Origin: Cinclus cinclus
Taxonomy: Eukaryota > Chordata > Aves > Passeriformes > Cinclidae
Reading direction: 5' to 3'
Assembly: GCF_963662255.1 (NCBI RefSeq)
Contig: NC_085049.1
Span: forward strand, 22,166,142 to 22,230,141
DNA length: 64,000 bases
The translations under genes and the position numbers were made by a program. Numbering within the stretch: the stretch's first letter is position 1; each line of letters begins with the position of its first letter. This document shows, one piece after another, positions 21,616-32,879 of the stretch. Under the pieces are notes generated by a model. That model ran no database searches and was not told where the DNA came from. It was given only the letters and a program-made list of their open reading frames with translations.

Positions 21616-24277
21616 AAGAAAGAGAAAGTCATTGTTTCCTAATAGTCCTGACAGAGTTACTTAGGACTATAAAATATAGAAACCCTTGTGGGGTACCTCT
21701 GAAGCTGGGTGGGCATAGGCAAGTCCAGCATCCAACCCCCAGTGCTGCAGCCCACGAGGTTAAAAGCTGAACCCGAGAGAGCATTATGTCCACTACCAAA
21801 AGGGTACAGGATAAGGTCCAAAGCACGCAATTTTACTGGGAACCAGTTTGTAACTTCGTTAGAAGCAAACTCAGGGGGGACTTGAGGTCTCCTTCTGCTC
21901 CACATGTATTTGGGGTTTCCCTGTAAGGTCTGCCTGACAGATTGTTCCGTGCAGGTCCTGCTACTCCAAGTCTGCCCTTGATGCTGATCAGCATCAAAGC
22001 TATCTGAGAAGAACTCCAGAAATGCTGCAGGAGGAAGCTGTGCTCTGCATTTCCTACTCCTTTCACTTCTTAGTTCTGTCTGCAGAAATTGCAATCGGTC
22101 ACATACATACACTCATTCCTTCTCTGAGCAGAGCCAAAATCCCACCTTAGCAGCTTCCTGAAGCCACAAACCTGTAATCTAATTACACACCCTCCGGGAA
22201 AATGCTTCCCCTTCATCAGTTTTGATTGTGCTACTTTTTGGTCTCATTGTCTCCTTTTCCCAGTATTTTTAGACAGAATTCCCTTCTGAGCAAACAACTT
22301 AAAAGCCCCAAATCAACTCACCGGTTAAAATATATACACAGACTGAAGACAGATCTCCCTCTTTCTTCTCTGGGGCTTTTCTTTTTCAGTGGCAAATTCA
22401 ACATTGAATTTTAGTTTGTTCTGGCAAAATCCACTGTCTGCTGGGTGAATTGTCCTCACACAATCTGGTCTTCATAAGAGGGTTTTGTTTTTTTTTGGTT
22501 TCCTATGAATTCAATACTTGGCTGATTAAACAGAGTAGAAGCAGGTACCTGGCATAGGATGGACTGATCTCACTTCTACATACTCTGCTTTTAGAATTCA
22601 AGACATCTCTGTCATCAGAACTTAGGCCTGTTGGGTTTCTTTTTATTTTCTTTTCTTTTATTATTTTTTTGTAATTATATATATATATAAGAATTAAAGC
22701 CTAGAAACTTTTGTTACTGGTAGGCACTACAAATAATCAGGCAAAGCTGGTTCTGATGTTTGGGTAGAGGAGCGCGGTCTCCAAAACCTCTCAGAGACCA
22801 CTCTAACTTCCCTTTGTAACAGATGGGTTTTCTAACAGGTTCCACCCACAAGAGTTGCCAGAAGACCTGCAGTTTCCAGTAAGAGTCTGAGATCTTTTGT
22901 CTCCAAGAAAGATCAGGGCAAAAGGGTTTGACACCAAAATATTCTCAGGTCTCCAAATGAGCTTTTACTATTTTACTCTTAACAAAACCTGTTAAAACTA
23001 TGTATTAAAGTATTAAGGGCACATATCAAAGAGACACCAGTGGCAGACACCAAACTTGCTACATAATTCCATTTTGAAATTACTATGAATACTGATCTAT
23101 CTGTGTTCCTATAGCTCCAGGTGTCCAAGACTAGTTGAATGGCCTTCCAGGATGTGCATTGAAATGCCCAGTATGGCACTAAGAGTTAAGAGGGATAAGC
23201 TTCTGCTACAAGATAAATTCAGGTGTGAACTTGCAGCAACTGTAGTGCACAGTGGAAGCTTGTTTGGCTGTCCATTCCTTAAATTATCAAAGATCAGTCT
23301 AATTAAGTGAAGGACTTCCCAATAAAAGGAAAAGACAAGCTGTGCAATGCTTTATACAGAATCAGCAGCCACCATGGCTTTATAAAATGATCTGAAAAGA
23401 TAATTTACAAACAATCTAGAAGATTATAACTTAATTCAGTGTAACTCTACAAAGAAGAGTTTTTAAAACATAGTAAGTTATACTCGTTCAAGTACACTGC
23501 TACTTCCCTTTTTGACTTCTTCAAATACTAACTTAGGTCTGGATGGAATATTCTGGAGGTTATGAGACATAAAAAAGTATCTTCTCAAGCTGGATTTCTT
23601 GAGATACTGTAAAGTACTGTAAAAGAAAGGAGGACAGGAAAGATGAACTGGCCATCTGTGACAATGGAAAAGAAAACCTCTATGAATTTACTTTTTTTTT
23701 ATAAATCAAGAGGCGAGAGCTGGAGGAGACCTGTGATCTCCAAACCTGGTCCTAGTCCCCAACACACAGAATAAAGGGTATTACAGCAGCTGAAAGAACA
23801 GGGAAGAACAGATGGACAGAGCACAAGGATGGGAACAGCAGCCAGGCAGGTGACAGTGAGAGATTTGTTCAATGAGAAGCAGAAATGAAACTTTGTACAG
23901 AAAGGACTGGATGCATCTTAAAATGAAGAAATTGGAATGTCTGGTGCAGGACATCACTGAAGAAATAACCAAACTCCAGTCTGATCATGGCTGGAATGGG
24001 AGCTGTGACCAAACAGATCTAATGATAAAAACCATTGGTAATCCTGCACATTAACACAGAGAGAGAACATGGATAAACAGAGATGAAACTGTGATTATGT
24101 GGTCACTCTCATTTCAAATGGAAAAATAAAATAATATTGGGCTAGAGATGCATTTTGGTATGAAAAAAAGATCTGTGGAATGCCAGTCCAGACAAAAATT
24201 TCTGAGCATTGTACATTAGTGTAACTTTGAATATGTTGGAGAACAAATTATACCAATAATGTTAGAGACTAGAAGTT
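21616..24277. other. Non-coding DNA with one 151-codon minus frame
   Basis: The minus frame at 21657-22112 is open for 151 codons and contains the palindrome at 21978-21997. Its predicted product shows no signal peptide, membrane segment or family motif that I recognise. A short (TA)n run is at about 22677-22689. The frame at 23872-24054 gives a charged, helix-like 60-residue peptide but has no splice or start context. No gene is supported. Confidence 0.45.
21978..21997. repeat. Perfect 20-base palindrome
   Basis: The halves TTGATGCTGA and TCAGCATCAA are exact reverse complements with no spacer. The flanking base pair breaks the symmetry. It contains a central TGATCA and two TGATGC/GCATCA half sites. 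It could be a dimer-binding site, but I do not recognise a specific factor for this spacing. Confidence 0.9.
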
Positions 24278-24307
24278 CCTGTCAGGGCTTCCTGACAGGT
24301 TTTTTTT
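24278..24307 (+). repeat. Perfect hairpin followed by a T-run
   Basis: The arms CCTGTCAGG (24278-24286) and CCTGACAGG (24291-24299) are exactly complementary around the loop GCTT, and eight T residues follow immediately (24300-24307). The layout is that of a bacterial intrinsic terminator, but the context is vertebrate. A T-run can also end RNA polymerase III transcription, yet no A/B box was seen upstream. Most likely it is coincidence or a small structured transcript end. Confidence 0.75.
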
Positions 24308-27300
24308 CCCTGTAACTCTTGTGTGGGAGGCAAAAGGAGATGTGTTCTTTGAACTGGTTTTGGAAGGTACTTGAGGGAAAAACAGACAAACTGTTTAGAA
24401 AAGTAACCTTAGGTAGAATGCTTATGACTCAATACACCTTAAACTCAGGAAACTGAAAAACCAACAAAAAGGATAAATTATAAAGGAAAAAAATTCAAAG
24501 AACTTAGGGCAACAGCAACACAAAATGGTCTGAGAATTTCTAGGATTTGAATGTGGAGGAAACCTAGGCTATCTTTGAATTAAGGTACACAAATTTATCT
24601 GAAAAACTTGTGTCAGACTGGTGTTTGAAGAAGGATTTCACAGCTAATCCTATCTCAAAACAAGATTGCAAAAATAATGAGATCGTCCTAATACGGGAAA
24701 AGGATGCATTTTCAGAAAAGATCTGTCAAAGAAAAGCTCAGTCTTAAAACTGGAGATTTGTAAGGCTATCATGACAATTACCCAGCCAAACTTCTTCCAG
24801 AAAATTCAGCTGCCTTAAAGAAATGGCAAAGGGCTCCTCAGGCATATAAATGGAAAAGAGGAAAGTAGATATAAGACAGAACAAGGACTTTGCCATATTT
24901 TTCAGTAAGTACAGTTGCACGGGCTGCAGTGCCAAAAGCAGGAGGAGGAATGGAGCACAAATGCAGACAGTAAAGCATGTGCAGGTATTTTCCACATTTG
25001 CATGTTTGCTGTGTTCCTCCTTTCGGTGTGGTGTATTGCATCCAGGAGTTAAAACCCTGTCTTGGGCAGAGAGGCAAGAAATTTGGAGATATTTGGATCT
25101 CCTTGGTTTTCTTGGAATGGGACAAACCTTCAGGACTGAACAGCACATAACCTGATAGAAAACACTTTTCTTCAGAGGCAGTGGCAGCACCACTGGCACT
25201 GCCACATCTGGCATTAACTTTCAACAGTGTGTCCCCAGAGCATGGATTAAAGGAATCACCTTAAAAACAGAGGAGGAGAATCAGACAAGAGCTCAGACAG
25301 AGAGGCTGACACTGGCGGTTTTCAAGGCAGGCACATAAACACCTTTCCAAGAGAGTTTCTCACCTGGGAACTCTGCTTCTTTACCAGATGACCAGCAAAT
25401 GTAGATTCACAGGGAAAAAGTTATCTGGGTCATATGCAATGTGATTCTGCTCTGTCTTGAGGGAATCTGAGTCAATTTGGGTGTCTGCAGTGGGGCCACA
25501 ATAGTAGCACGCTGTTGTCAGGGCTGGGGGCAAGAGAAAGATATGTCTCTGTCACAAATACATAACAGGGATTTCCACGTTGGAGGTGGAAGCGAAAACA
25601 TTCCTGTGCTGTAGTGAAGGGATTAGCTTTTGGACTGATCTCTTCAATTATTTTCATGAATGGTCTTGGCACAATAATAGGAATGCACAGGAATGCATTC
25701 ATCAAACATTTTTGATGAGAATTTGGGATATTGCCAGTGCAGCAAAGGATCAAACTGTCATACGTTAGGAATGGAATGATAAGAATAAAAGAAGTGAAGT
25801 AGATCATGCACTTATGAACTAACAATAACAGTTTCTGGAAAAAGCTGGGAACTGCAGTTGGAAACTTTCAGGAAAAACCCCAAAAAACTCGGGGAAGTTG
25901 GTCAGTATGCTGGTCAGTACAGAATGACTGGGAGTCAGGGTGACTCCAGTGAGGCATCTATGAAAAAGATTGCTGTAATTCCATGATAACTATTTCCACT
26001 CAAAACAGGAAAGTGCTCATATCACCAGAGAGGGCAGGAACAAAATTTCCTGGAAAAATTGAAACTGCTGTATTCACCTGTGCCTGAAACAGAGGAATTC
26101 AAAGTGGGGCAAACACACAGACTCTTCAGTGATGCAGATTTCATGTCATAGTGAACTGAGTCCCACTTGATCTCACACATTTCTCATGTTCATGCAACCA
26201 TGTGGTGAGCCACAAGAGAGGAAAAAGCCTTTAGAGGCAGAGATTACCCTAGTAAGATTTGATGATGTAGTTCTTGTAGAACATGCAATACTTGAAAGTC
26301 ATGTTATTTATTTCCTTTTTAAGACTAAATACATGCATGGAATTTTATTGATACTTAGCTCTCATTATTTTAGTAGAAATTTCAGGAGTTCAAGCACCCA
26401 TTTTTCCATGCCTGTTCAGAAGTAAAACCATGGACTATCCAAAAGCTGAGCCTCCATCAAGGAACTGAAAAGAGCTGGATTTCCAGAGGTGCCCTGTACC
26501 TCCCTGGTTTTGTCTTTAGATGGAGATGGAGGACTGGAGCCAACATGTGACCCCTTGGCCTCTTCAGAAGGCTGGGTTAAGAGTGCTTTTCTGACTTTTT
26601 GTTACTACTACGGACTGTGTGGGAACTCCTGGCTACTGCTGTCTTATCAAAATTTGGTGCTTTCATGGGTCATCTGAGTTAATAAAGAATTAGTAGTCCT
26701 TAGACAAAGCTCTCATGATGTTTCGTCTTCAAATGATGTTATCTTAAAATATCACAGAGTAACACAGATCACAGGCACCAGGGAAGCTGAGCACTACAGC
26801 AGAGAACGGAGCAGGGAAATCTTGCCCTTACAGAAGAAAGGCAAGGATTTCTGCCAGGGCATTTCTAGTTGTCTTCAGAAAAAGTCTAGAAAATGGATGC
26901 CCAGATTCCTGTAAGGAGCTGAGTGTTCCAAGTCTTTTGGTTAGCCCAAACTGTTAAGTCAAGGCCTGTCCTGGCTGGATTCATACCCCAGATCTGCCTC
27001 CCCAGACAGAGCACCTCAGGTCTCTCTTGCTATCTTTGAAAACACAGACCTGTTTGGGAGACTCCTTTCATAAAACATGATGGTGTTTGAAGGGTTGAGC
27101 AAGAATTGGCAGGTTTGGGATAGGTCTCACTTCAACACATTGCCTTTGAGAAGGCTTGGGCACTGCCTCCTTCATGCCAGAGCAAGGGGGCATGAATTGA
27201 AATGAAATGAAATGATGCATTTGTAGCACAGAACTAGCACTTCAGGTGGCACCCAGAGTGGGACTCATTGCAACAACAAACCCTTGATGCCAAAATTCAG

Positions 27301-29252
27301 CACAGGTTGAAAAGGTGATTTGACAAAGAAATGGAAGAGAGGTCCAGGAAGAACTTTGCTTCTAAAAGCTTGTCTTTCCTGGGAAATTCCCTGGGACATA
27401 TAGCTGCAGGCTGGGAAAATGCTGTGGGGAATTTCACTACCTGTTTTCCCTGCACTGACTGTCTCCTCCAGGCATCTGTTACTGAGCCCTGTTTGGGGAC
27501 AGGTCAGTGGCCTCCTCGAACCTTTGATCTGACCTAGAGCTACCCTTCCCATGTCCTTTCAGAGCATAATTAAACTAATTCATCACAAAGAAAACAGTAA
27601 ACTCTCTTTCCCTTTTTTTTATCTTTAAAGATAAACTCATTTTCCTTCCTAGAAAGAAAATCAGTCTGTATGGATGAATATGAACTTCAGGCAATCAGTA
27701 ACATCAACTTGTTGATAAGAAACTTGTAAAAACAATTCCTGTGAATAAATCAGTCACTCCTAATGATGTCTAAATTCTTCAAGGAGATCCACACCTAGAA
27801 AAATTTAGACATATTTCCCCCCAATAAAGTAGGATCCTACAGACAGTCTCCTAATTCCATACTTAGGTATGGAATTTTATTTTATTCAGAGGCAGCAAGA
27901 ACCCAACTCTTTCTATTTTTGCCTTTTCTTCTGTCGAGTAACTGTTCTCTTGCCATCTGTATTAATAAAGTCTGGTCTGTACTAAAATGTCTGGATGATT
28001 CTAGTTCCCTTAAGGATACCCTGTAGTTAAATAAATGGCTTATTTCCTCAAAATAGGAAAACATAGAGATTTAAAACTCTTCTAGCCTGCAGCAAGAAAA
28101 AATAAAAAAATATTAGTTATATTGCAGAAAAAAGGTAGATGTCTTTTCTCCCCTGAAAGCTGATAACTCAGCTGTTTTCCTCTCAATTTATGAAATAAAG
28201 CTGTTGCTTTAACACTGATAAGTTGTGTACAACTGGCTCTCTTTAGCCTGATTGCCTGTGTGAATGCATTCATGGAAAAGAAACCACTCCTACAAATGAA
28301 ATATATGTTTATAGGCTTGATTTTATCTTAATGCTTCATAAATAGCGTACCACGTGGACAAGCACTGACAAGATAAAACAAGTGTCCATAAAAAGGTTTG
28401 GCCTGAGAAAAGTCTGCTTCTGAATTTCCAAGCTACCTCCACTCAGAGCAGTGGATACAGACCCAGCATCAGCCACACCTCCCATACCACCATTAAGCAG
28501 CCATGAAAATTGAATTTTTTAAGACAGTGCAACTCCAGTGTGAGCACTTGGGTGAATGCTCACTGCAAATGCTGACAGCAAGCTGGAGATGCCAGCTCTC
28601 AGGTAACTTCTGAAAGTCTGGCTGCTTAGAAGATAAGCAGAGACCATATAAAAATCCAGACCAATTTATGGGTTTCCACCACATGGAATGGTAGCTCTCT
28701 ATATGAACATCAGCAGTGAGTGGCTGATGTCCTTCTCTTCAGAGACACTTTTGAGGGGCAGTGATGTAGAAAACAAAGAAAACCAGACTGCCTTGCTGGT
28801 TGATTTTTTTCCCCTGCTTTTTTGTGTAGTTCCTGCTTTCAGACTGTAACATGTAAACAACAAACTGCTCTGAAATACAGATTTTGAGCTGCAGTAGTTA
28901 CCCTGCACTTGGTGCTTCTTTCAATGGCTCTGCCATTTACTGTAGCACACAATTGAGATTTCTGCACAGTACCTGCAATCCAGGCTGGCAAAGCCTCAGG
29001 TGCTAGACTACGCTGGGATAGCAGAGCCCAAGTGTTTTCCAAAAGAGTTTTCTTTTAGCACAGAGAACACTTTGAGCCTCTCGCATGGTCACTGCTGCAG
29101 ATATTCAGCACGGCAGGGTGAGCCTGGGCCTGCCTGAGACCAGCTAGAGCACTGCTGTACAGAGAATTCGCCCAGCAATGCTGTAAATCGGAGGCATCAT
29201 CCAGTGCTGGGACAGCCCAGCCCCATTCCGGACAGGGACACCACGCAGGTTG
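24308..29252. other. Long non-coding stretch, nothing recognised
   Basis: The longest frames are 156 codons minus at 24744-25214 and 128 codons minus at 24838-25224 in overlapping frames, both without domains. A three-copy TGAAA repeat lies at about 27198-27212. A CCTTTGAT TCF/LEF-type octamer lies at 27521-27528. No transposon family or RNA gene was recognised. Confidence 0.5.
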
Positions 29253-29297
29253 CTGTAATCTGAGAAGAAACATCTGTAATCTGAGAAGAAACATCTG
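29253..29297. repeat. Perfect tandem duplication of a 21-base unit
   Basis: Two exact copies of a 21-base unit beginning CTGTAATCTGAGAAG lie at 29253-29273 and 29274-29294, followed by the first three bases of a third. Because 21 is divisible by three, it repeats a heptapeptide in the minus frame (MFLLRLQ twice). The exact identity implies a recent replication-slippage event. Confidence 0.95.
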
Positions 29298-31119
29298 GCT
29301 CACAAGCCTTCCCTCACTTTTCTACACTAAAAGAAACCCCAAGCCCCTCCAAACCCACACCCCTTCATCAGCCCATGGAAAACGCCTGATAATTATCTGC
29401 CTTTTCAAAATTTGCAAAGTATTACTTGGTCATGATTAAGCTGATTTCAAACCTGTTCCTCAGGAAATGCCACTACTAAATTCCAGGCAATTCTTCAGGT
29501 GAACTCCTTTAGCATACAATAACAGAGAAATAATACATTTGTTCCAGGTGCTTTCTTGGCAGAACCTGACGTTTCTGTCTGTTTATTTTTCCCCCGGTCT
29601 CCCAAACTCCCTTTGGATTTTGCTGCTCTGTAATTGTCCAGGTTGTCCTGTCTCCTCCTCATGTGAGAGATAGCTGGGCAGGGAAGGAGCTTTAATGAAA
29701 GGAGCATGGATCAGAGCCACAAAATGAATCTAAATATGGCCCTTGTTTTCTTATTTTGCAGCTGACCCACATGCATTGTGAAACACACTCTTCCATAGCC
29801 TGATTAAAAATATTTTGAGTCTCACGTATTCTGCATGTTTGAAATGGAATTAATTTGTTTGTCTTCATGCTTTGTTTATTAATTAACACTGTGCAGGGAA
29901 CAGAATAAAGCAAAAAGGAAAACATGATATTTTCTTCGAAGTCTTGCTGTCTAAGGAGACAGGCAAAGAGCAGAAACAAATACAATAAAATGCTGGAATT
30001 TATGGCAAGAGCTTCCGAAGTAATTTAGACACCCGAATATTTGATTTTAAAAAGAGATCTGTATTTTGTTTGGTCATTTTCTGTGAGTGGGGATGGGATG
30101 ACTGGCAGGTGCTGAAAATTAGGCTAATATAGGAAGTCTTGAACAGAACCAGTAAAAACAAACGTGCCCAAACACCTGACCACTTTTAAAAGCCTGATAC
30201 TGGGTTTTTAAATTTCTTTCTATGTAGCTTGAGCTTCATTTGCCATTTGATAGTAGGTTTTCATTATATTTGTAATAGATGGGCTAGTATATGTGGGTCT
30301 CTCAAGAGAAATAAGCATCATCCAGAAGCAGTTTTCATTAAGCATTAGCTTCCTGTTAACCTAAAAGTGAATATTAAAGAGGTTTACAGGCTGGGTTGCT
30401 TTTTCTTTTTCACCTCTGAGTTTGAAGAGACCTTCAGCAGGGGTCAAAGAGTCCAATAAAAAGGGACTTGCCACAGAAGATAAGAGAAAACTAAGACAGA
30501 GATCCAGAGAGGAGAATAATACGTTTTTATCAACAATGAGATTAGAATTTTATCTGTGGGATCTCAAACCTGGAGCCACTGGGCTTGCTATGTATCTGCT
30601 GTATATTTTATTCTGCCTCCTACCTTATTTACCACTGAATCACTTCAGTGCAACCTCTCTCCAGGTTACAGTTTGTCAGATTAGGACATCTGCTTGAGAT
30701 TCAGGGCAAGGTTTTGTTAATAATGTGCTTCCCTGAGCTGAACTCAAATCCACATGGTAATTGCATCTAGAAAGAAAATAACCGCTTCTTCCTTCTGTTA
30801 TTCATTCAGCTAATTTGTACTGTGGACAGAACCTGATGTGTGAAAACCCCCTTTCCTTCCATAGTTTTGCATGACTGATGAAGGCAGAGCTTTGCTTTCC
30901 AAAAGCAGCAATAATAGAAATCCCTTTTCAGGCTTTAATCCTGAGCATTCAGGAGCACTGCAAAAACATATCCCATCTCTTCCTTTAAAAGCGAGATGTG
31001 ACTTTCCTGTCCTGTGTAACAAGTGGAAAACCACTGGTGTTAAAACAGTGTAAGATACCATTTTAGAACACAGGCCCTTTCTAATGACATTTTTGCTATG
31101 CTAATTTTGGAAATCCCCT
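29298..31119. other. Non-coding DNA, nothing recognised
   Basis: Short frames only, the longest 97 codons minus at 29692-29985. No exon, RNA gene or transposon was recognised. Confidence 0.5.
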
Positions 31120-31190
31120 AAAAACAAACCAACCAACCAACCAAACAAACAAACCATACCCCCCCACCCCCCAGCCAAAAAAAATTCCCA
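31120..31190. repeat. (AACC)n/(AAAC)n repeat with C-rich run
   Basis: AAACAAACC passes into about four AACC units, then AAAC units, then a C7ACCCCCC run and an A-run. The minus strand is G-rich with two long G-tracts, too few for a standard four-tract quadruplex. Confidence 0.9.
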
Positions 31191-32790
31191 AAACCCTACA
31201 ACAAATGGATATTTAAACAGAGATCAGTTTAGAGGAGAACTCTACATTCCCTCTTAGTAATTAAAGGGCTTCACAGTGTCAATCCTGCTCTTGCAGAGGC
31301 TGTGTGAGTAAAAACAATTCTGATCATGCTGGAAGATCCTGGCGTTTTTAAGGCTGGAAGAATAGGAAGAGATGATACTCCAAAGAAACTCAAAGACAAG
31401 AAGTCTTCTCACGGATACTATTGAGACTCTCACTCGGTGAAATACAATATTTAAGGAAGCACACAACAGTTGGATAGAGTGTTATGATTTTAGTAGAAAC
31501 TGTTCAATGCCATGAAAGAAGTCCTAGGATCATTGCAGTCAAAAAGTGGTTTGTAGAGTCACAGAACAGTTGTCTCCTTAATCCTTTCATAGGAAACTGC
31601 TTTTCAGGGCTAGGCCCACATAGAAATGTGCTCTATGCATTGACAAACTGTCTACAGGTGAGCCAGAGATTCTTCTTTAAAAAGCTGGATTCCTAATGTA
31701 AATAATCTGAGCTGTCTGCCAATAGAAATGGTTTGCTTTCCTGAAGGGCTGACCAGGCAGAAGTTCCTGCTGATTTATTAAAAGCCTAGGCCTTCTTCCT
31801 TTAGCAACCTTGATGTAAAATTAGAAACCTGACTTTAGACACTGGGGTTGGGAAATATTCGTGGCCTGTAAATATGATTACAGGTCAGACAGTGCAATTA
31901 CTGTTCCCAGGAAATAGTCAGTGTTTTCTCTCTCTTTCACTATACACACGCCCCCATATATCCCTGACTTTTCCCCAACCCTGGGACCATGAAACCCATC
32001 TGTATTCCCTTAAATCTGGCCCATTCTTTCTGAATGAAGTGACATACCTAAGCACACTTCCTGCTGATATACTTGCCCTGGAACTGGAAAATAAATCATA
32101 TGTGATGCTATTTTGCCCATCCTTGGTTACCTCACTGAGCAGTTCCCCACCCATCTTGGCACTGTCTGAGGCAGGAAGCATGAAATTGTGACCACATAGG
32201 GTAAAGGTGGTGCCCCAACAAAGCCACAAGGACTCTAAATTTAAGCCTGCCATAAAAGCTTTGAAAATGATGACACACAAAGAAGGAGAAACTATGGGGA
32301 ATGAAACACCTTAATTTTGAAAAACCACAATGATCCACCCAGCACTTTTAGAGCTTTCAGCTCTGAGGCATGAATTAACCACAGGCAGAATTTTTAACCT
32401 ACCGAACACAGGCACTCATTCTTTGCAATTTTGCAGCTGCTCAAAATGGGATGGATGTGTCCTACAGACTTAGAAAGACAACTCTCAACATGTCTATGTC
32501 TGTTTAAAACAACCAACAGCACACACTCACAGTCCAGTAGGCTGGGATTCCCAGAGATGAACTGGTGACCTCTCATTTTGTAATGTGAAATTCAGGGTAC
32601 AGTACTTGTACCTGGCTTCAAAAGTCCAGGGCATCCTTGTTCTGCAAAAAAAGTGCTCTGCACTACTTCCTCTTGGGCTTGGGTTACCCCCAAAAAGACA
32701 TCTGAAGTAAGTAGTGTGAAAACTTTGGCCTGGAATTTGTGATTTCAAAACTCTTGTGGGCTGGCCGTGTTCCACATAAAGGTGATGACA
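31191..32790. other. Non-coding DNA, nothing recognised
   Basis: Frames of 105 codons plus (31874-32191) and 120 codons minus (31918-32280) overlap on opposite strands, typical of chance openness. No domain, splice-bounded exon or repeat family was recognised. Confidence 0.5.
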
Positions 32791-32808
32791 TTGTATTTAA
32801 CCATGACT

Positions 32809-32879
32809 GTAATTAAATCTATTTATTGCATCATTCAGTATTAATTTGTAATAATTAGTTAATTACTGTTATTAATTAG
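32809..32879. promoter_or_regulatory. Dense homeodomain-type TAAT/ATTA cluster, possible enhancer core
   Basis: About a dozen TAAT or ATTA cores occur in some 70 bases, including TAATTA at 32809, ATAATTAG, GTTAATTAC and ATTAATTAGG. TAATTA is the usual core of paired homeodomain sites (LHX, DLX, MSX, PRRX). The block lacks the periodicity of a simple repeat. It is followed by less AT-biased sequence containing TTCATTTTCATCTGAATAAC. Function is inferred from motif density only. Confidence 0.3.

Noticed and set aside
23872..24054. 60-codon charged peptide that looks helix-forming
   Set aside because: No similarity I can name, bounded by stops on both sides, and no splice or promoter context.
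24744..25214. 156-codon minus frame
   Set aside because: A second overlapping minus frame of 128 codons is equally open, which is typical of chance; no domain recognised.
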